Counted from the stretch's first letter, positions 47,142 to 58,665 are shown. The stretch: DNA of 64,000 nt from [Phialemoniopsis] sp. UDSM-2020 (GCA_018873225.1 JAEILZ010000005.1:2418001-2482000), one strand, 5' to 3'. Notes: generated by a model not told the origin, from the letters alone. Made by a program: numbers and translations.

Positions 47142-48987
47142 GACGGCGCTTAGACCAACCACGTTGTCGACCGAGTTCGAATCTCGAATCCTGCTGGCCG
47201 TTCCTCAGGCGAGGTTTGTTCATGCAGCTATCCGGCATGAGCCTTTCCCCCCTGGCCAGCAGGCCTCGCTCCTGGAGGTGCGTCGTATCGGGCGATTCGG
47301 AGAAGTTAAAATAATGATGGTCGAGTATCGTATGAACAGACACACAGTAGTTTTGAAGCAAGGATGCCACGACACGGAGTTGGAGGCATGCATATCTACA
47401 CTACCCACCTAGAAAAGAAGCAAATAATACCCACACATTCTAGTACCTACCTACTTTATTGAGACCGAGGAGCAGTCACGGTGGCATTGGGGCGGGCGAC
47501 AGGGAAGTAGCTCTCACAAAACAGCCATAGGGCTATGAACCCCCACGTGCGGTCATGCCCTCGGCCTTGATGGGAAATCGTCTCGACGTATCAGAGGCAA
47601 CACAAGTGTCATGCTCTCTTATCACAACAAGACGACGAGTCTGGGCACACATACATCCGTCCTCTCGTCGCATTTGCTATGTCCGTCACTTGATCCCTTG
47701 CATGCGCTTTCACACGCGAACACACAAGTTGCTTCTTCCATTTGGAACTTGTGCTGGCCTCCCTGCCTACCATGATGTACAGTCTGTCAGTCTGCTTACC
47801 TGCCCGACTGACTGACCGACCGACCGCCGACTCTCCGACGGCGACCAATTTCGTCATTGCGCGTGAAGGCTGGCCATGCCACCAAGGTTTACCTCAGTTA
47901 GATATTGGTCCAGCACCGTGACACGCAAACGTGAGGTCTCTCTTCGCTTCGCTGTCTCATCTTCCCGTGCTTCGCAGCCAAGCCAAGCCTCTGTACTACG
48001 TCCGTCTCCGCCCGGCACTACCGACTGACCCCATATCCATCTACCTACTCACTCACTGAGCCGACACTCTAGAAGCACTCGCTCAATGGGCAGGCCGGAG
48101 GCTTGTTGAGACTGCGAATCAATTCTCTTGAGTGGATTGCATCCCTTGTTGCAGGCAACGCCCTACTTTGTCCACCGTTTATGTAAAAACACTCCGCATG
48201 TAGCTACTGTTCTTGAGGCTCTCGTCGTGAGGCTTCCCTTACTCAACAAGATGCATGTTGCTGCAACCATCCCGCGCTTCCTCCATCCAGTCCGACAATT
48301 GGGTGTACAGTCACACCCGAATGATCTGCTGGCACTCTCCCGTAGGTAGGCGAGGTAGGTACCTAGTAAAGTATGCAGATGCCTCATCCTGGGGAAGGGC
48401 CCCTGCCTCCCGATACATTGGCCGCTGCTGCTTCTCCTCGCTACTTACTTGAGTACCCATCTCACCCACCTTCGTCCTTCCTTTCCACACGATACCTACT
48501 TTACTCATACAGTTCCCCGGCTTACAATACCTACCTGGGTAGTCAAGAATCACCGGTTTCTACCAGCCTTCTTTCAACCACACTGTAAAACGCCTGGCCT
48601 CCAACCACATCAACCTGCTTTTGAAGCTTTTGCTTCTTCGCGTTCCCGATTCACTCTCATCTTGAACGTCTCATCCCTAGGACTACTCTCCACCGTCCTG
48701 AGTTCGGCATTCCGACCTCACGACAAACGACACAAAACTTCACCCTGCGTGATAAAGACCCCCCAAACCGAGATTGATGTCTATTGAACTACGGACAGCC
48801 CTTCATTGCCTACGCCATCCTTCCAGATTTATGCCCGTCTCAAGAACTCAATTATCAAGAGTTCATACGGGTGACAGTATACAGAATATATAAAGGTTTG
48901 TGCTCGGCGAATGTGTTGGTCCCTGCTGGAAGTGTACCACCTCTGAACTTTTGTATGCAGGATTCACAGGAAACGAAACTGCCCAGC
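47142..48987. other. 1.85-kb intergenic with TACCTAC-rich promoter DNA
   Basis: No gene supported. Contains many TACCTAC/GTAGGTA motifs (about 47452-47455, 48343-48362, 48430-48540) and a GACT/GACC tetranucleotide run at 47807-47827. A probable leader intron of the next gene runs from the GTTTGT donor at about 48896 to the ATGCAG acceptor ending 48960. Confidence 0.45.
47807..47827. repeat. GACT/GACC tetranucleotide repeat
   Basis: Tandem gact/gacc units forming a short degenerate microsatellite in non-coding sequence. Confidence 0.65.
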
Positions 48988-49931
48988 ATGGCGAATGTGA
49001 AGACCAACCTCACGCTCATCGAGCTCAAACGTTCGCTTGTCCCTGCCAAGTGGGAAGACAGCGTCCGAGCCATCGGCATGTCCGAGTACAGAGAGGCCGC
49101 GCTGTCTCTGTCTCACTCGTTCGCCTCCGACGACCTGTCCCAGTATCTCCTGAACGCGGACGACATGGCCAATCTGTCTGCGGAGGAGAAGTGGAGACTT
49201 CACGTTGACATCATGACCTACATGGTGGCCGCGCACTGCCTCAACGGCGTCGTGACCACCATCGGTCCTGACTACGAGGGAGTCGCCCTCTGGTATGCAA
49301 TGTCTATAAGAACTTACCCGCGCTGGCTATGCTCAGGAGCTGACATGACAAGAAGGATGCCGCCGGGGAAGAACGTCGACGACTGGTGGACCGTCCTTCG
49401 GAGTGGTATGTGGAGGCTCTACTACCAGCTCTCCCCTGAAGGGAAGAAGCGATACTATGATGAGATGCTGCCGCTCCTCCATCATACCAAGACCGAGGTC
49501 CTCGGCGAGGGCGACGACAATGCCTGGTATCTCGTCTATCTCGGCACAAAGCCGAATGCCAGAGGTCGCGGCTATGCGAGGAAACTCTTGGAGAACATGC
49601 TTGAGCGGGTGAGTGATCACCACGAGCCCAACACAGACGAGCCATGGCTGACACAATTCACCATTTACAGGCTGACATGGAGAAACGCCAAGTCTATCTC
49701 GAGTCGAGCTCCCTGGCCAACAATGCGTACTACAAGAAATTCGGGTTCGAGGTCAAGAGGGACATCTTCCTCGACCGTGGACACATTCCTGTCCGGCTGT
49801 CCATCATGGTCCGTGAGCCCCAGGCCGTTCGAAAGGTTGCTTACTCTAGTTCCACCATCGCCGCCGGTGGCAATGTTAAGCTTCAGGTCTCTGGCCTTAA
49901 GAAGGGCCAGCAGATGATCAACGGCCTGTGA
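48988..49931 (+). CDS. GNAT-family N-acetyltransferase
   Basis: Exons 48988-49292, 49356-49608 and 49671-49931, 272 residues. The start is MANVKTNLTL. The upstream open frame has one earlier ATG (48955), but it falls inside a likely leader intron. Junctions restore GVALW|MPPGKNVDDWW and LLENMLER|ADMEKRQ. The acetyl-CoA fold is visible as WYLVYLGTKPNARGRGYARKLLENM (motif A with the R-G-R-G-Y pyrophosphate loop) and VYLESSSLANNAYYKKFGFEV (motif B). The architecture, with an N-terminal helical part containing EGVALW and WR.YYQ..PEGKKRY, is common among mould GNAT proteins of unknown substrate. No targeting signal. It converges on RPA2. Confidence 0.88.
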
Positions 49932-50274
49932 GTGAAGCAGCCCAGGGCACTGGCCCACGTTGAGCGTTCCGATACCGACAAACCGGTAATGCTTTCGTTG
50001 TCGCTTGTTCTTTGCAGAATGGTTCATGGCGTCAATTTTCAGTTCTTTACCCTCGTTCCTACCTCTTATGAAATGATGAACCACTTTTGTGGTCTTTGCA
50101 AAATCGTCAATCGATCATTCATTCTACATGACCCAGTCCTTCCTTTAGGTATTATCATCAATACAAAAGCAAAATCATACAATGACGACGACAAACGCCA
50201 GTGACCCTGTTACCTCTTTTGTGCCAAGCCCCATCGTGTCGTGCTCCTCCTCAGTGCGATCCTGCTCCTCCCAA
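49932..50274. other. Convergent 3' intergenic region
   Basis: 343 bases between the GNAT and RPA2 stops. No gene recognised. Confidence 0.55.
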
Positions 50275-51252
50275 TCAGAACTCCATGATCGCCCAGGTCT
50301 CGTTGTCCTCTGGTGTGTAGACGAGGCCCTGGTCTTGCAGCTCATAGGCAGCCCCAGCGACCTCCTGTTCTGATAAGCCCGTTCCCCTCGAGATCATCTG
50401 CATGTGCAGGCCTTGGTCACCGCCGGGCGTGGCGGCGAGGTACTGGTACATCTTCTGCGCGGCCATGGAGCACACGCCGAGCTTGGCGTTGGCACCGCCC
50501 GTATTGCCATTGTACGCGTCGCCGTCGACAAACATGCTGACCTCGCCACCGCCTCCGGCAGCGCCGTTGGCACCACCACCCGCCGAGCCGCGGGTGAAGT
50601 AGAGGTGGACGTAGGTGGCCTCGAGCAGGTGGTAGTTGACCTCGTTGTAGTCCTCGACGACGCGGATGAGGGTGGCGACGACGTTGCGCTTGTTGTTGTA
50701 CGACTTGAGGCGGCCGTAGACGCGCACGTGCTGGTCCTGCTCGACGGCGAGCTCGGCGCCCTCGGGGGCGTCGCTGTCGATCCACTTTTTCACGTCGACG
50801 AAGCCCGTGCCGTCGTCGAGCCGGTACGTGATGTTTGTCGCCTGGCGGTTGACCTCGCGCACCTGGCCCACGATGGTGACCTGCGTCAGCGGGTGGCCGT
50901 CCGAGACGAACTCGGCGCCCGCCGAGGTGGTCGACTCGTCGCACGCGTTGAGCTGCTTGATCGTTACGGGGCGGAGGGACTCTTCGTTGTAGTTCTGTTT
51001 CGCGCGCGAGGCTCACACGTCAGCGATGGCCGGCCATCATGGATATGAGTGTGTGCATGTGTGATTATGGGGATGAACTCACCTTGCCGCCTTGCCCTTG
51101 GCTGCCCTGCTGCGATCCGCTCATGAAGCCGCCGCCATCCTCGCCGCCTTGAGCGCCATATGCTGGCTTGGAGTAGCCGCCATAGGAAGCTATCAGAGCC
51201 GTTAGTCAAGAGGGAAGAGAGGCGGGCTACAGAGAGGAGAAGATGTACCCAT
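50275..51252 (-). CDS. rfa2: Replication protein A 32-kDa subunit (RPA2/Rfa2)
   Basis: Three coding exons: 51249-51252 (only ATGG), 51083-51189 and 50275-50994, giving 276 residues. The tiny first exon is required because the Gly-rich N-terminus (ASYGGYSKPAYGAQGG) has no ATG of its own in a suitable place; splicing makes M-A-SYGG. An OB fold follows: VTIVGQVREVNRQATNITYR, DDGTGFVDVKKWID, HVRVYGRLKSYNNKRNVVA and NYHLLEATYVHLYF. A Gly/Ala linker leads to a C-terminal winged helix (SEQEVAGAAYELQDQGLVY ... TWAIMEF). RPA coats single-stranded DNA in replication and repair. The N-terminal Gly/Ser segment is where RPA2 is usually phosphorylated. Its neighbour upstream on the same strand is MLH1. Confidence 0.94.
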
Positions 51253-51705
51253 TATGTGTGATGATTTCTCAGATATTACGAACGACAATACAAGTGGTTC
51301 CAACAAGTCGTTTCACGTCGTTGCAGCAGTTGTATGTTGATTTCGTAATGACGATGTCGAATTGGATGGTGGGGGTGAGATGCTAGCAAGACGCGTGAAA
51401 ATGGTGGTTGACGCGACGGGGGAAACCACTTAAAGAGCGACCCACTTTTCCCTTGAAAGTGCCTGGACAGTGCCACTCACTTTTCTGGAGGAGTGGACTT
51501 GACTGCCTGGTGCATTCAACAACAGACAGACTAAAACTTTATGTTGGTTTTCATTTATTACTAGATAGGCTCTGTGTCTAACAGCTACTTTAGTCAAGCC
51601 CTGTCCTGAAGAAGGAACGGTCCAGAGCTAAATAGCAATGATGCCCGTGGACAATTCGCTATCTCAGCCCACTCAACCATGCCTATGTGACCATTATATG
51701 ACGAC
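51253..51705. other. Intergenic between RPA2 start and MLH1 stop
   Basis: 453 bases, same-strand neighbours. Presumably the RPA2 promoter; 'aagacgcgtgaa' and 'gttgacgcgacgg' near 51389-51420 contain ACGCG cores of the MluI cell-cycle-box kind, which would suit an S-phase gene. This is a tentative reading. Confidence 0.4.
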
Positions 51706-54050
51706 CTAGCAGCGCTCAAATACTCTGTAGAGACCTTTCAGGCTCGCAATCTCAAGCACGCCGCCCTTCATGAGTGTCTTTGTTGCCACCAGCCTGGCCT
51801 TGAACGCAGGGAACATTATGTGCTCCACCGCCCATCGGACGTGGTTCCTCCTCACCTTGATCTCCGGGTCCTCCTCCGGTAGTTGAGGGGCCGGCTCCTT
51901 GCTCGCATCATCCTCGTTCGGTGGCACCGGGGCAGGAGGGAGCTGCTCTGGTACGTAAAACTCCGCCAGCTCCTTGAGGAATGTCTCAAAGCAGGCCTGT
52001 TCCTCAGTCCAGTCCACACGCGGACCCAGACGCAGCAGGAAGCGGGGGAGCTTGGCCATGGATGGTTGATAACCCTTGACTAGTAGCGGGATGCTTATGA
52101 GTTCGCCAGCAGGCGAGATCTCGAGAGAGAAGTACTCGAGCAGCATCTCACGCCGCTCAATGAGTTGCTCTACCACGGTGTCGACCATCATCTCGACAGT
52201 CAGCTCAGCGGCATCCTTCTCCGACATAGCAGCCCTTTCGCGCTCAGCAGCGATAGCTAGCACACGCCGCAGGTCAAGAGCAGGGGTGAACTTGATGATG
52301 CCAAAGTTGCCAAAATCTGTGAGCCCGACCTGGTAAAAGTACTCATAGCAGAACCGCCCATAGTCGATGAGAAAGAGGCGAACGCCACCCTGCACGGCGG
52401 CCAGGCGCCTACGTTCATCGACTACCCCGACAAAGGTGTGATTAGCAAGAATGTCGGTAAGCTCGTGATGCATGTCGTCGCGAACGGCCGCGCGCAACTC
52501 TTTAATGCTACTGAGGCGACAGATGCTGGGTTCACGGTCCGCCACTGTCTCATACTCTATCGGTTCGTTGGCTTGCAATCCCCCGTTGCCGTTCTCTGTA
52601 CTTGCGCCGGTTGGGGCCAGCATGCTTGTTATCTTTCGCATATTGGTGTCTGTCCGAACAAGATTATTCTCGTAGGGCCGTGAGGATGCAGCGGTACGTT
52701 TCGCGTTGGTCGAGGACGAAGGTGTCGCCGATCTTCCGTCAGGGTTATATTGGTGCACACTTGAGGTGGTTCCCGACATTGCACCGCCAAGCAGCAAGGT
52801 CTGGGTCATGAATGTGCGGCTCTTATCTACATCGGCCAACTTGGTGCGGATCTCCTCGCAAATGGCCTGGACGATCTCGTCCTCGTTGAGGAAGTTGACT
52901 TCCTTCTTTGTTGGGTGAACATTGACATCGACTCTCTGTGGATCAATCTCTAGGCTCAGGTAAACGAAGGGCCGACCGTTCTTGGGAAGAAACCCAGTAT
53001 ATGTTTGCTCAATGGTCTTCCGGATATTGGTGGACTCGACGCATCTGTGGTTGATGAAGAGCAGCATGGTGCTCTTTTTATTGTGATAGTTTGCATTTGT
53101 CGCCCAGCCATGCGCCTTGAAGCCCCATCGATCATCTGCAGTCTCGTATTCGATGAGTTCATTGGCAACATTGCCTCCATAGATCTGCCTTATCCTGTCC
53201 GTATTCGATGCACTGGACTGAATTGCTATACTGGTGGAGGACTCTCCATGCTTTTTGCACGAGAAAGCAACATGGCTGCAATGAATGGCGTACCGTCCTA
53301 CCATGTCCATAATCTTGTTGTACTCTTCCGAGGCAGAACGAAACGCACGTCTTCGGGTGGGGACATTGTAGAACAAGTCTTCCACGGTGATCTGGGTCCC
53401 AGGTCGGCCGGCGACTGGCTTCGGCTCGGTCGTTTGGCCTGGCTTGGCCGGGACGAGTTTGCCACTACCATAGTGTGCTCTCCATGCACAATTGGAGTCC
53501 TTGGTCTTGGTTGTGACGCTTAGGTGGGCTATGTGGCTGATGCTCGCTAGAGCTTCGCCACGGAAGCCATAGGTGGCGATGGAGCTGAGGTCCTCAAACT
53601 TCTGCAGTTTAGAAGTAGTGAACCTCTCACAAAGAATGGCCAGGTCCTCTTTCTACCCAGAATGTCAGTATGGTTGGTATCTCGAAAGCGAGCAGGAGAT
53701 TAAACACGGCGGCTCACCTCAATACCGCAGCCATTATCAGTTATCTGCAGTAGTTTGAGACCGCCCTCCTTGACTAGGACTTCAAGTGAGGTAGAGCCTG
53801 CATCGACAGCATTCTCAATGAGCTCCTTGAGTGCGTGAACAGGCGCAACAATGATCTCGCCGGCGGCGATTTTGTTGACCACGTCTGGGTCTAGAGCCTA
53901 CAGCACAGCCCCAAGGCAGGTGAGCGTAGTCCCAGCAGGGGGGTGAGGTAGCCTAACCTGGATACGTCGGGGCCGAGCAGCCTCGATTTCAACCTCGTCG
54001 GCTTTCCTCTTGGTGCCACGAGGCGAGTCTACGTCCATATCGTCGGACAT
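51706..54050 (-). CDS. mlh1: DNA mismatch repair protein MLH1
   Basis: Exons 53958-54050, 53718-53897 and 51706-53652, 739 residues. The start ATG 54050 is followed by a short basic leader (GTKRKADE). The GHKL ATPase motifs are intact: [10 protein letters not shown] (56-65, Mg2+-binding Asn60), DNGCGI (85-90) and TYGFRGEAL (118-126). The S5-like transducer domain follows ([27 protein letters not shown]), then a disordered linker and the C-terminal dimerisation domain ending in the MLH1-specific FERC, whose Cys completes the MutL-alpha endonuclease site with Pms1. MLH1 pairs with Pms1 to license strand removal after MutS recognises a mismatch, and with Mlh3 in meiotic crossing-over. No disruption or missing motif was seen. 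Confidence 0.96.
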
Positions 54051-54474
54051 GATGGGCCTGAATCGAGCATCGCGGGCACTTAAGGCGGCTAGGTCATCGA
54101 AACGGCAAGGGAGCCGAGCCCGTCCCAGACACGAGGTCGTAAGATCAGCGCCAAGGCGCGTGTAAGCATCAAACGGTGTGGCCTTGCAAATATATGTGGC
54201 CTGCAGAGTTTTTGGTAGTATTTGTGTATGGGATGGCGATATCAATCAATCATCGGCATTAACGTGCATGAATGGATGCAATGACGAAGGAGCCCTACTA
54301 GGTATGCCGGCTCGCGTGCATGCCTTATGCAGCAGGGAGCCTGGTGAATGGAGGGCCTAGCGCGGCGCTGTCGCTGCCTAAGTAGGCTCCACTCCAGCCC
54401 CAACTACACGCCGTAATGCCGGGGTCCGGAAGGTGGATAATCAACATCAACATTGAACCTTAGATATCTATCTA
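54051..54474. other. Intergenic between MLH1 start and DUF3669 stop
   Basis: 424 bases; no gene recognised. Contains the MLH1 promoter. Confidence 0.5.
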
Positions 54475-55911
54475 TCAGAGAAAGTCCTCCGCATATTTCT
54501 CATACCTGTCGATGAACTCTGTGCTACTAAATTTTCCATTCAACCCCCGGTCATTGAGTATTTCAAGACCTGCGGCACAGTATCCCTGCCTAAAGGCTGA
54601 CCACGTCTCGGGACTGCGCTGGTAGTGCGGGATGAAGAGCTGGTTGTCGCCCGTTATCATCGCTCCTCTAAACGCCTGGTAGACATCTTCGGCGTCGGGC
54701 TCGGACTCGAGATCTAGCCATTCGCACTGTCCAAAGTCAAGGAGGAACATGTCCACGACTCTGAGCTGTAGACCTTCGCTGTCTTGTGCTCCTTGTTGCA
54801 GCAGCGAGGTTCCCAAGACAAACTCGACATCGTCACCCGTGATCCCTGCGCCCCAATGCATAATGGCGAACGCCTTCCCCATCTCGGTGGCGAGTCTCTC
54901 CTGGTCCAGTTCTAGCTCCTGCATCATGTCCACATCCAGTGGAAAGTTTCGGAGTGACTTGCCCGCCTGCCATCTCACAGGTGCGCGACCTAAATAAGCC
55001 CTGACAAGGCAGTGTTTGTTGGACGCGCTGTCCAGCTGCTGTCGAGAGTCGTGAGTCCCGGTATGCCCATTGTTGAAGTAATGGGTTATCAGGGCCTCTC
55101 GTGTCATCTTTGGCAATGGCAGAATTCGCTCCATCTGGACTAGGGTGGCCGTAAGCCAATATTTCACACCCAGCGTATCCATATACTGCTCCCAGATCTT
55201 CCTGTTGTCCGACTCTTTGATCATATCACCGAGATGTGGGACCTTGACGCTGCAACCGACGTTGTTCCCGTACTGTCTGAAAGCGAGTTCAACGCGAAGA
55301 TGCTGTTGGTATTCATTCTGTAAATTTGTCTTCAGCACCTCGTTCCCGGGGAGTTCGCATTTCAGTGCAGCCAGAGGCTGTTCAAGTTCCTCGAATACGA
55401 CTCCTTGCAATCCTTTCCCAATCTGAACCATGGGTGCTTTCTTGTATTCGCTGTCTTTGTTCTTGTAGCTCTCACGTGCTGAACGAGCTCTGCTCGCGTA
55501 TGACGATTCTACATGGATGACTGCACCTAGACATAGCGTAGAGCTGAGTATTCTTTTGCGCGCTTCCTGCGAGGAGACATCCTGCGAGGGACTTTCTGCT
55601 ATTCGACAGTCCGAAAGGTAGTTTGCGTATGGGATATCAATAAGGTCTTCAATATGGCTTTCTGACTCCCCGAGGTGGTTGTCGTCCTCGTTATGGGGTC
55701 CCGCAGGATCAGGCTCAACTAGACCTTGCTTGTTCTTCGCCATCTTGTATTGCAGTGCCTCTATGGTGATATATAGGAGAAACAAGATGCTCACGAAGGC
55801 GTCTAGATCAAACACGAGGGAATATACCAGCACTACAAGTAGCAAAGAAAACAAAAGCTCGGACCGTGCGGAGCGTTTCTTTGGTTCAGTAGGGTTTAAG
55901 CTTTGTGTCAA
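54475..55911 (-). CDS. DUF3669 protein with N-terminal membrane segment
   Basis: Single frame of 478 residues from the ATG at 55911. The C-terminal two thirds carry DUF3669-type motifs: IGKGLQGVVFE (a kinase-like glycine loop), AALKCELPGNE, TLVQMERILPLPKMTREALI, CLVRAYLGR, LRNFPLDVDMMQELELD, MAFAIMHWGAGI-like and DDVEFVLGTS, and LLDFGQCEWLDL. The ALK, MHW and LDFGQC elements recall an aminoglycoside-phosphotransferase/kinase fold, but no activity has been shown to my knowledge. Residues about 17-52 form one or two hydrophobic segments (SELLFSLLLVVLVYSLVFDL; SILFLLYITIEAL), unusual for this mostly soluble family, so this copy may be membrane tethered. DUF3669 genes are often lineage-specific in moulds. 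Confidence 0.75.
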   Translation of the reverse strand: MTQSLNPTEPKKRSARSELLFSLLLVVLVYSLVFDLDAFVSILFLLYITIEALQYKMAKNKQGLVEPDPAGPHNEDDNHLGESESHIEDLIDIPYANYLSDCRIAESPSQDVSSQEARKRILSSTLCLGAVIHVESSYASRARSARESYKNKDSEYKKAPMVQIGKGLQGVVFEELEQPLAALKCELPGNEVLKTNLQNEYQQHLRVELAFRQYGNNVGCSVKVPHLGDMIKESDNRKIWEQYMDTLGVKYWLTATLVQMERILPLPKMTREALITHYFNNGHTGTHDSRQQLDSASNKHCLVRAYLGRAPVRWQAGKSLRNFPLDVDMMQELELDQERLATEMGKAFAIMHWGAGITGDDVEFVLGTSLLQQGAQDSEGLQLRVVDMFLLDFGQCEWLDLESEPDAEDVYQAFRGAMITGDNQLFIPHYQRSPETWSAFRQGYCAAGLEILNDRGLNGKFSSTEFIDRYEKYAEDFL

Positions 55912-57272
55912 CCACCACGCTCACTTGGAAATTAAACATGGGCTGGTCACTATCCTAGATTAGGGAAATTTACAGAGGTTTAAAGGTAAATAAGACGTCC
56001 CTGCAAGGTATTGACCTGTATGGCGTTGGGTAGTGGGCTAACCTTCTTGCCAACAGTCGATACCTGACAAGGGGGTGTGGCATCTCAGCCTGCAACCTTC
56101 GTAAAACAATGAGACGATGGGGAAATATCTCTCATCATACTTGGAATCGATGTTTATTCCTTCGCCTAAGTAAAGTAGTCTGTAATGGCATCTTCTCTGA
56201 AAGACAGCCATGCGTCTCCACTTACACGCACTGCGCCTCCCCAACCATTCTCACAGCCTTCTCCCGCAAGGCACCCCATATTCTGGGAAGCAGCTGGTTC
56301 GCTTGAATTCGGAATGTTATTTCCTAGCATGTGTTTGTGGGCTTCGTATCGTCTAAGAAAAAAAGGCTTGGGCATACGTGAATGCATAGCCGGCAAACGA
56401 ACACACGAGCTGCTCGTTACCGGCCGGGCGCTTGAATGCATATACCTGGGCAAACGCAGACAGCCTTGCACCTGATTGCCGTCTTGTCGTGTGCCATTGT
56501 CTCATGATGTTCATGTGGCTGCGTCTAACACAGCCTTCGTTGTTGGCTCACAATAAATCACATCCTAGCCTATTTGACACTCCCGTGTCCATCACCGTGG
56601 ACGAGCAGCCACTGCTAGGGTTATCTCAGCAGTGTCTCAACTCTCATAACCGATTTCACATGGAAAAGAAACTTACTTTCAACATGCTGCCTGGTGCTGA
56701 CTGACTTTCTGGCCCCTAACGTGATCCCATTACGGGAAGAAACCATGGAATTCCCTGCCAGGTCGTGTAAGTGAAATCCTTGTAACGGGCAAGCTGCTCG
56801 GAAGTTTATCGATCCTTTTGAGAGCCACTAGTCGACCCTGGGGTTCGACTTGCACTCTCCCAGCTTGCACCTGATCATGTGTCATAAGGCAACCACTTAT
56901 CCCCTGCGGCATTTGTCTTTCTTTTCTGGCCCTGCACCTGGCAATCGCGGGGCTTAACGATCATGGCGTTATCGGGATGCAGACTGTCGGCGTTTTGCTA
57001 CCCGAGATGGGCATACTGGGCACAGTCTTTCGCCTTGAAATCAAGGTACCAAGACTCCAGTTGTTTCCTGTCCCATGATATAAATTTCAACATGCTCGCC
57101 CTCACCAACGCTTGGCATGATCAATGGAGATGTTTGGCCTGATAACTCATCCATCCAAGCCGCCATCAAAGAATTTGTGTGCCGCAGTAGACAAAGCTCC
57201 AAAGTTTGAGAGCAAAACACTTCTTTGCGAGACCTTCTAAGCTTGCACCAAGGGAGAAAGCCCTCAATCATC
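55912..57272. other. Intergenic, no gene recognised
   Basis: About 1.36 kb with only short frames. None resembles a known family, and no RNA gene or repeat was identified. Confidence 0.5.
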
Positions 57273-57926
57273 ATGAGTCGACAGACACCTCCGTGGGAGG
57301 ACGATGGCACCACCTCGTTGAAAGTTCCCTCGTGTCGACAACAGCCGAGGTGAGTAAATAAACCCCTAGGCCTAGGTTCCCTGCATCGTGTTGGCTAAGA
57401 CGGATGGAGTGCGGCAAGTTCCACTAGCACGAGGATACCGGAACCGAGCGGCTGTGCGGCATCTAGCTCAGGAACATGTTCACGACTAGCAGTCCCATCG
57501 CCGAAACCCATGACGCGCTCACGGGCACGTCAACAGCAGATGGAGGACGACCTGCGCGGGATCAAGCGGTCGAGATCCGCCGAACAAGGTCGGAACGAAG
57601 ATGCTGCTTCGGGAGAAGACAAGCTGATGCAAGACTTGAACAAGATGCTGAGCAAGGGCGGCGAGGCTTCAGGTCTCTCCCAAAGCGACAGCTCTCAGCA
57701 GTCTGAGAAAACAACGGACCACCAAGGGAAGCGGAAGCGAGTGAAGTTGAAGAACAGTCCCTCTCTCTCACCGGCTAATGAGGAAAAAACCCGTCTTGGG
57801 AAACATGAGACGTTGAGTCAACATGGCCAAGACCATAGGGAGGCGGTGATAGATCACTCATCCGATCACTCATCCGATCACTCATCCGAGCAAAGGAGCC
57901 CAGAACCGGGCGAGTCGCAGCGGTAG
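57273..57926 (+). CDS. Small hypothetical charged protein
   Basis: Proposed exons 57273-57349 and 57467-57926, 178 residues. Exon 1 is MSRQTPPWEDDGTTSLKVPS..., with donor GTGAGT and acceptor GCATCTAG. If there is no intron, the ATG at 57510 gives 138 residues of the same frame (MTRSRARQQQMEDDLRGIKR...). No known domain is present. The protein is Ser/Lys/Glu/Gln-rich and predicted disordered, with a nuclear-signal-like GKRKRVKLK and a DHSS-type repeat (three 12-base units). An alternative frame from an acceptor a few bases downstream (GCTCAG) ends at 57706. Function not recognised; existence of the gene is uncertain. Confidence 0.4.
57852..57887. repeat. Three perfect 12-base tandem repeats
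   Basis: Unit gatcactcatcc at 57852, 57864 and 57876. It is in phase with the hypothetical reading frame, adding DHSS units. The multiple-of-three period fits a coding constraint but does not prove it. Confidence 0.85.
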
Positions 57927-58582
57927 TAATCTCATGGTTTGATCAAGCATCCCACATGGATCTTCGAGTGTTCAGGTAGTAGACAATCTGCCTCGTTCTT
58001 ATCGGGTCCACAGGTGGCATTCTGTTTCTCTTCCTCCTCTTTTGTACGGCGGTAGGTCCTCAAGCCTCCTCTGGGATGGATTTGCAAAATGGTGCGGTTG
58101 AGGCTGCTAGATCCCCGCCAAAATGCCTCTTGATCTGAGAGACATTTGTCAGTTAGCAATAGATGCTTAAGCCCCAGTCATTGCATGTCCAAAGCACCAA
58201 CAAAACCTCGGCGGGTCATGTCCCGTTGGCCATGTCTCACAATCCCATCGTTGAATGACCTGCGTTGAATGCAGCCCGTAACCTGGAAGACTATTGAGGC
58301 GCACCCTAGCGGCCCGGGCTGCCTCCTCCCGTGCGCCTTAGCGTCTTTCGCGGAGTAACCTGAACCCCAGCGCTAGCCATCGGGGATTTTTCTAGCCTGC
58401 GTCTTAGCGCACAGTGGCTCTCGGAACTGGAACCTTTGGGCATCGTCCCAGCCCTGGAGCTCAAATCCCCCACGCCGTGTTCCTGGGAGCACATGGAAGA
58501 GCTCAATGTTATGGGAGTCACCACATGCTTAGGCCTAAGAACGATGCGAGGCTTCCAGTGATGCCCTCGATCCCATTGGGGG

Positions 58583-58597
58583 TTTTTTTTTTTTTTT
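58583..58597. repeat. T15 homopolymer
   Basis: Fifteen consecutive T in a gene-free region. Confidence 0.8.
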
Positions 58598-58665
58598 CGT
58601 GTCAAACGTTTGTGTGACCTTCTACTATGAAATGCAGCCAAGAGACTCTATCTCCCCAACCACCA

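Noticed and set aside
47160..47210. Possible tRNA T-arm (GTTCGAATC)
   Set aside because: Lies in the 3' flank of the IPP isomerase gene, and no acceptor, D or anticodon stems can be formed around it.
50404..51048. 214-codon plus-strand frame as a gene
   Set aside because: Antisense shadow of RPA2, which has clear OB-fold conservation.
56810..56890. GGGTTCGACT-like segment as a tRNA
   Set aside because: No cloverleaf could be folded on either strand.
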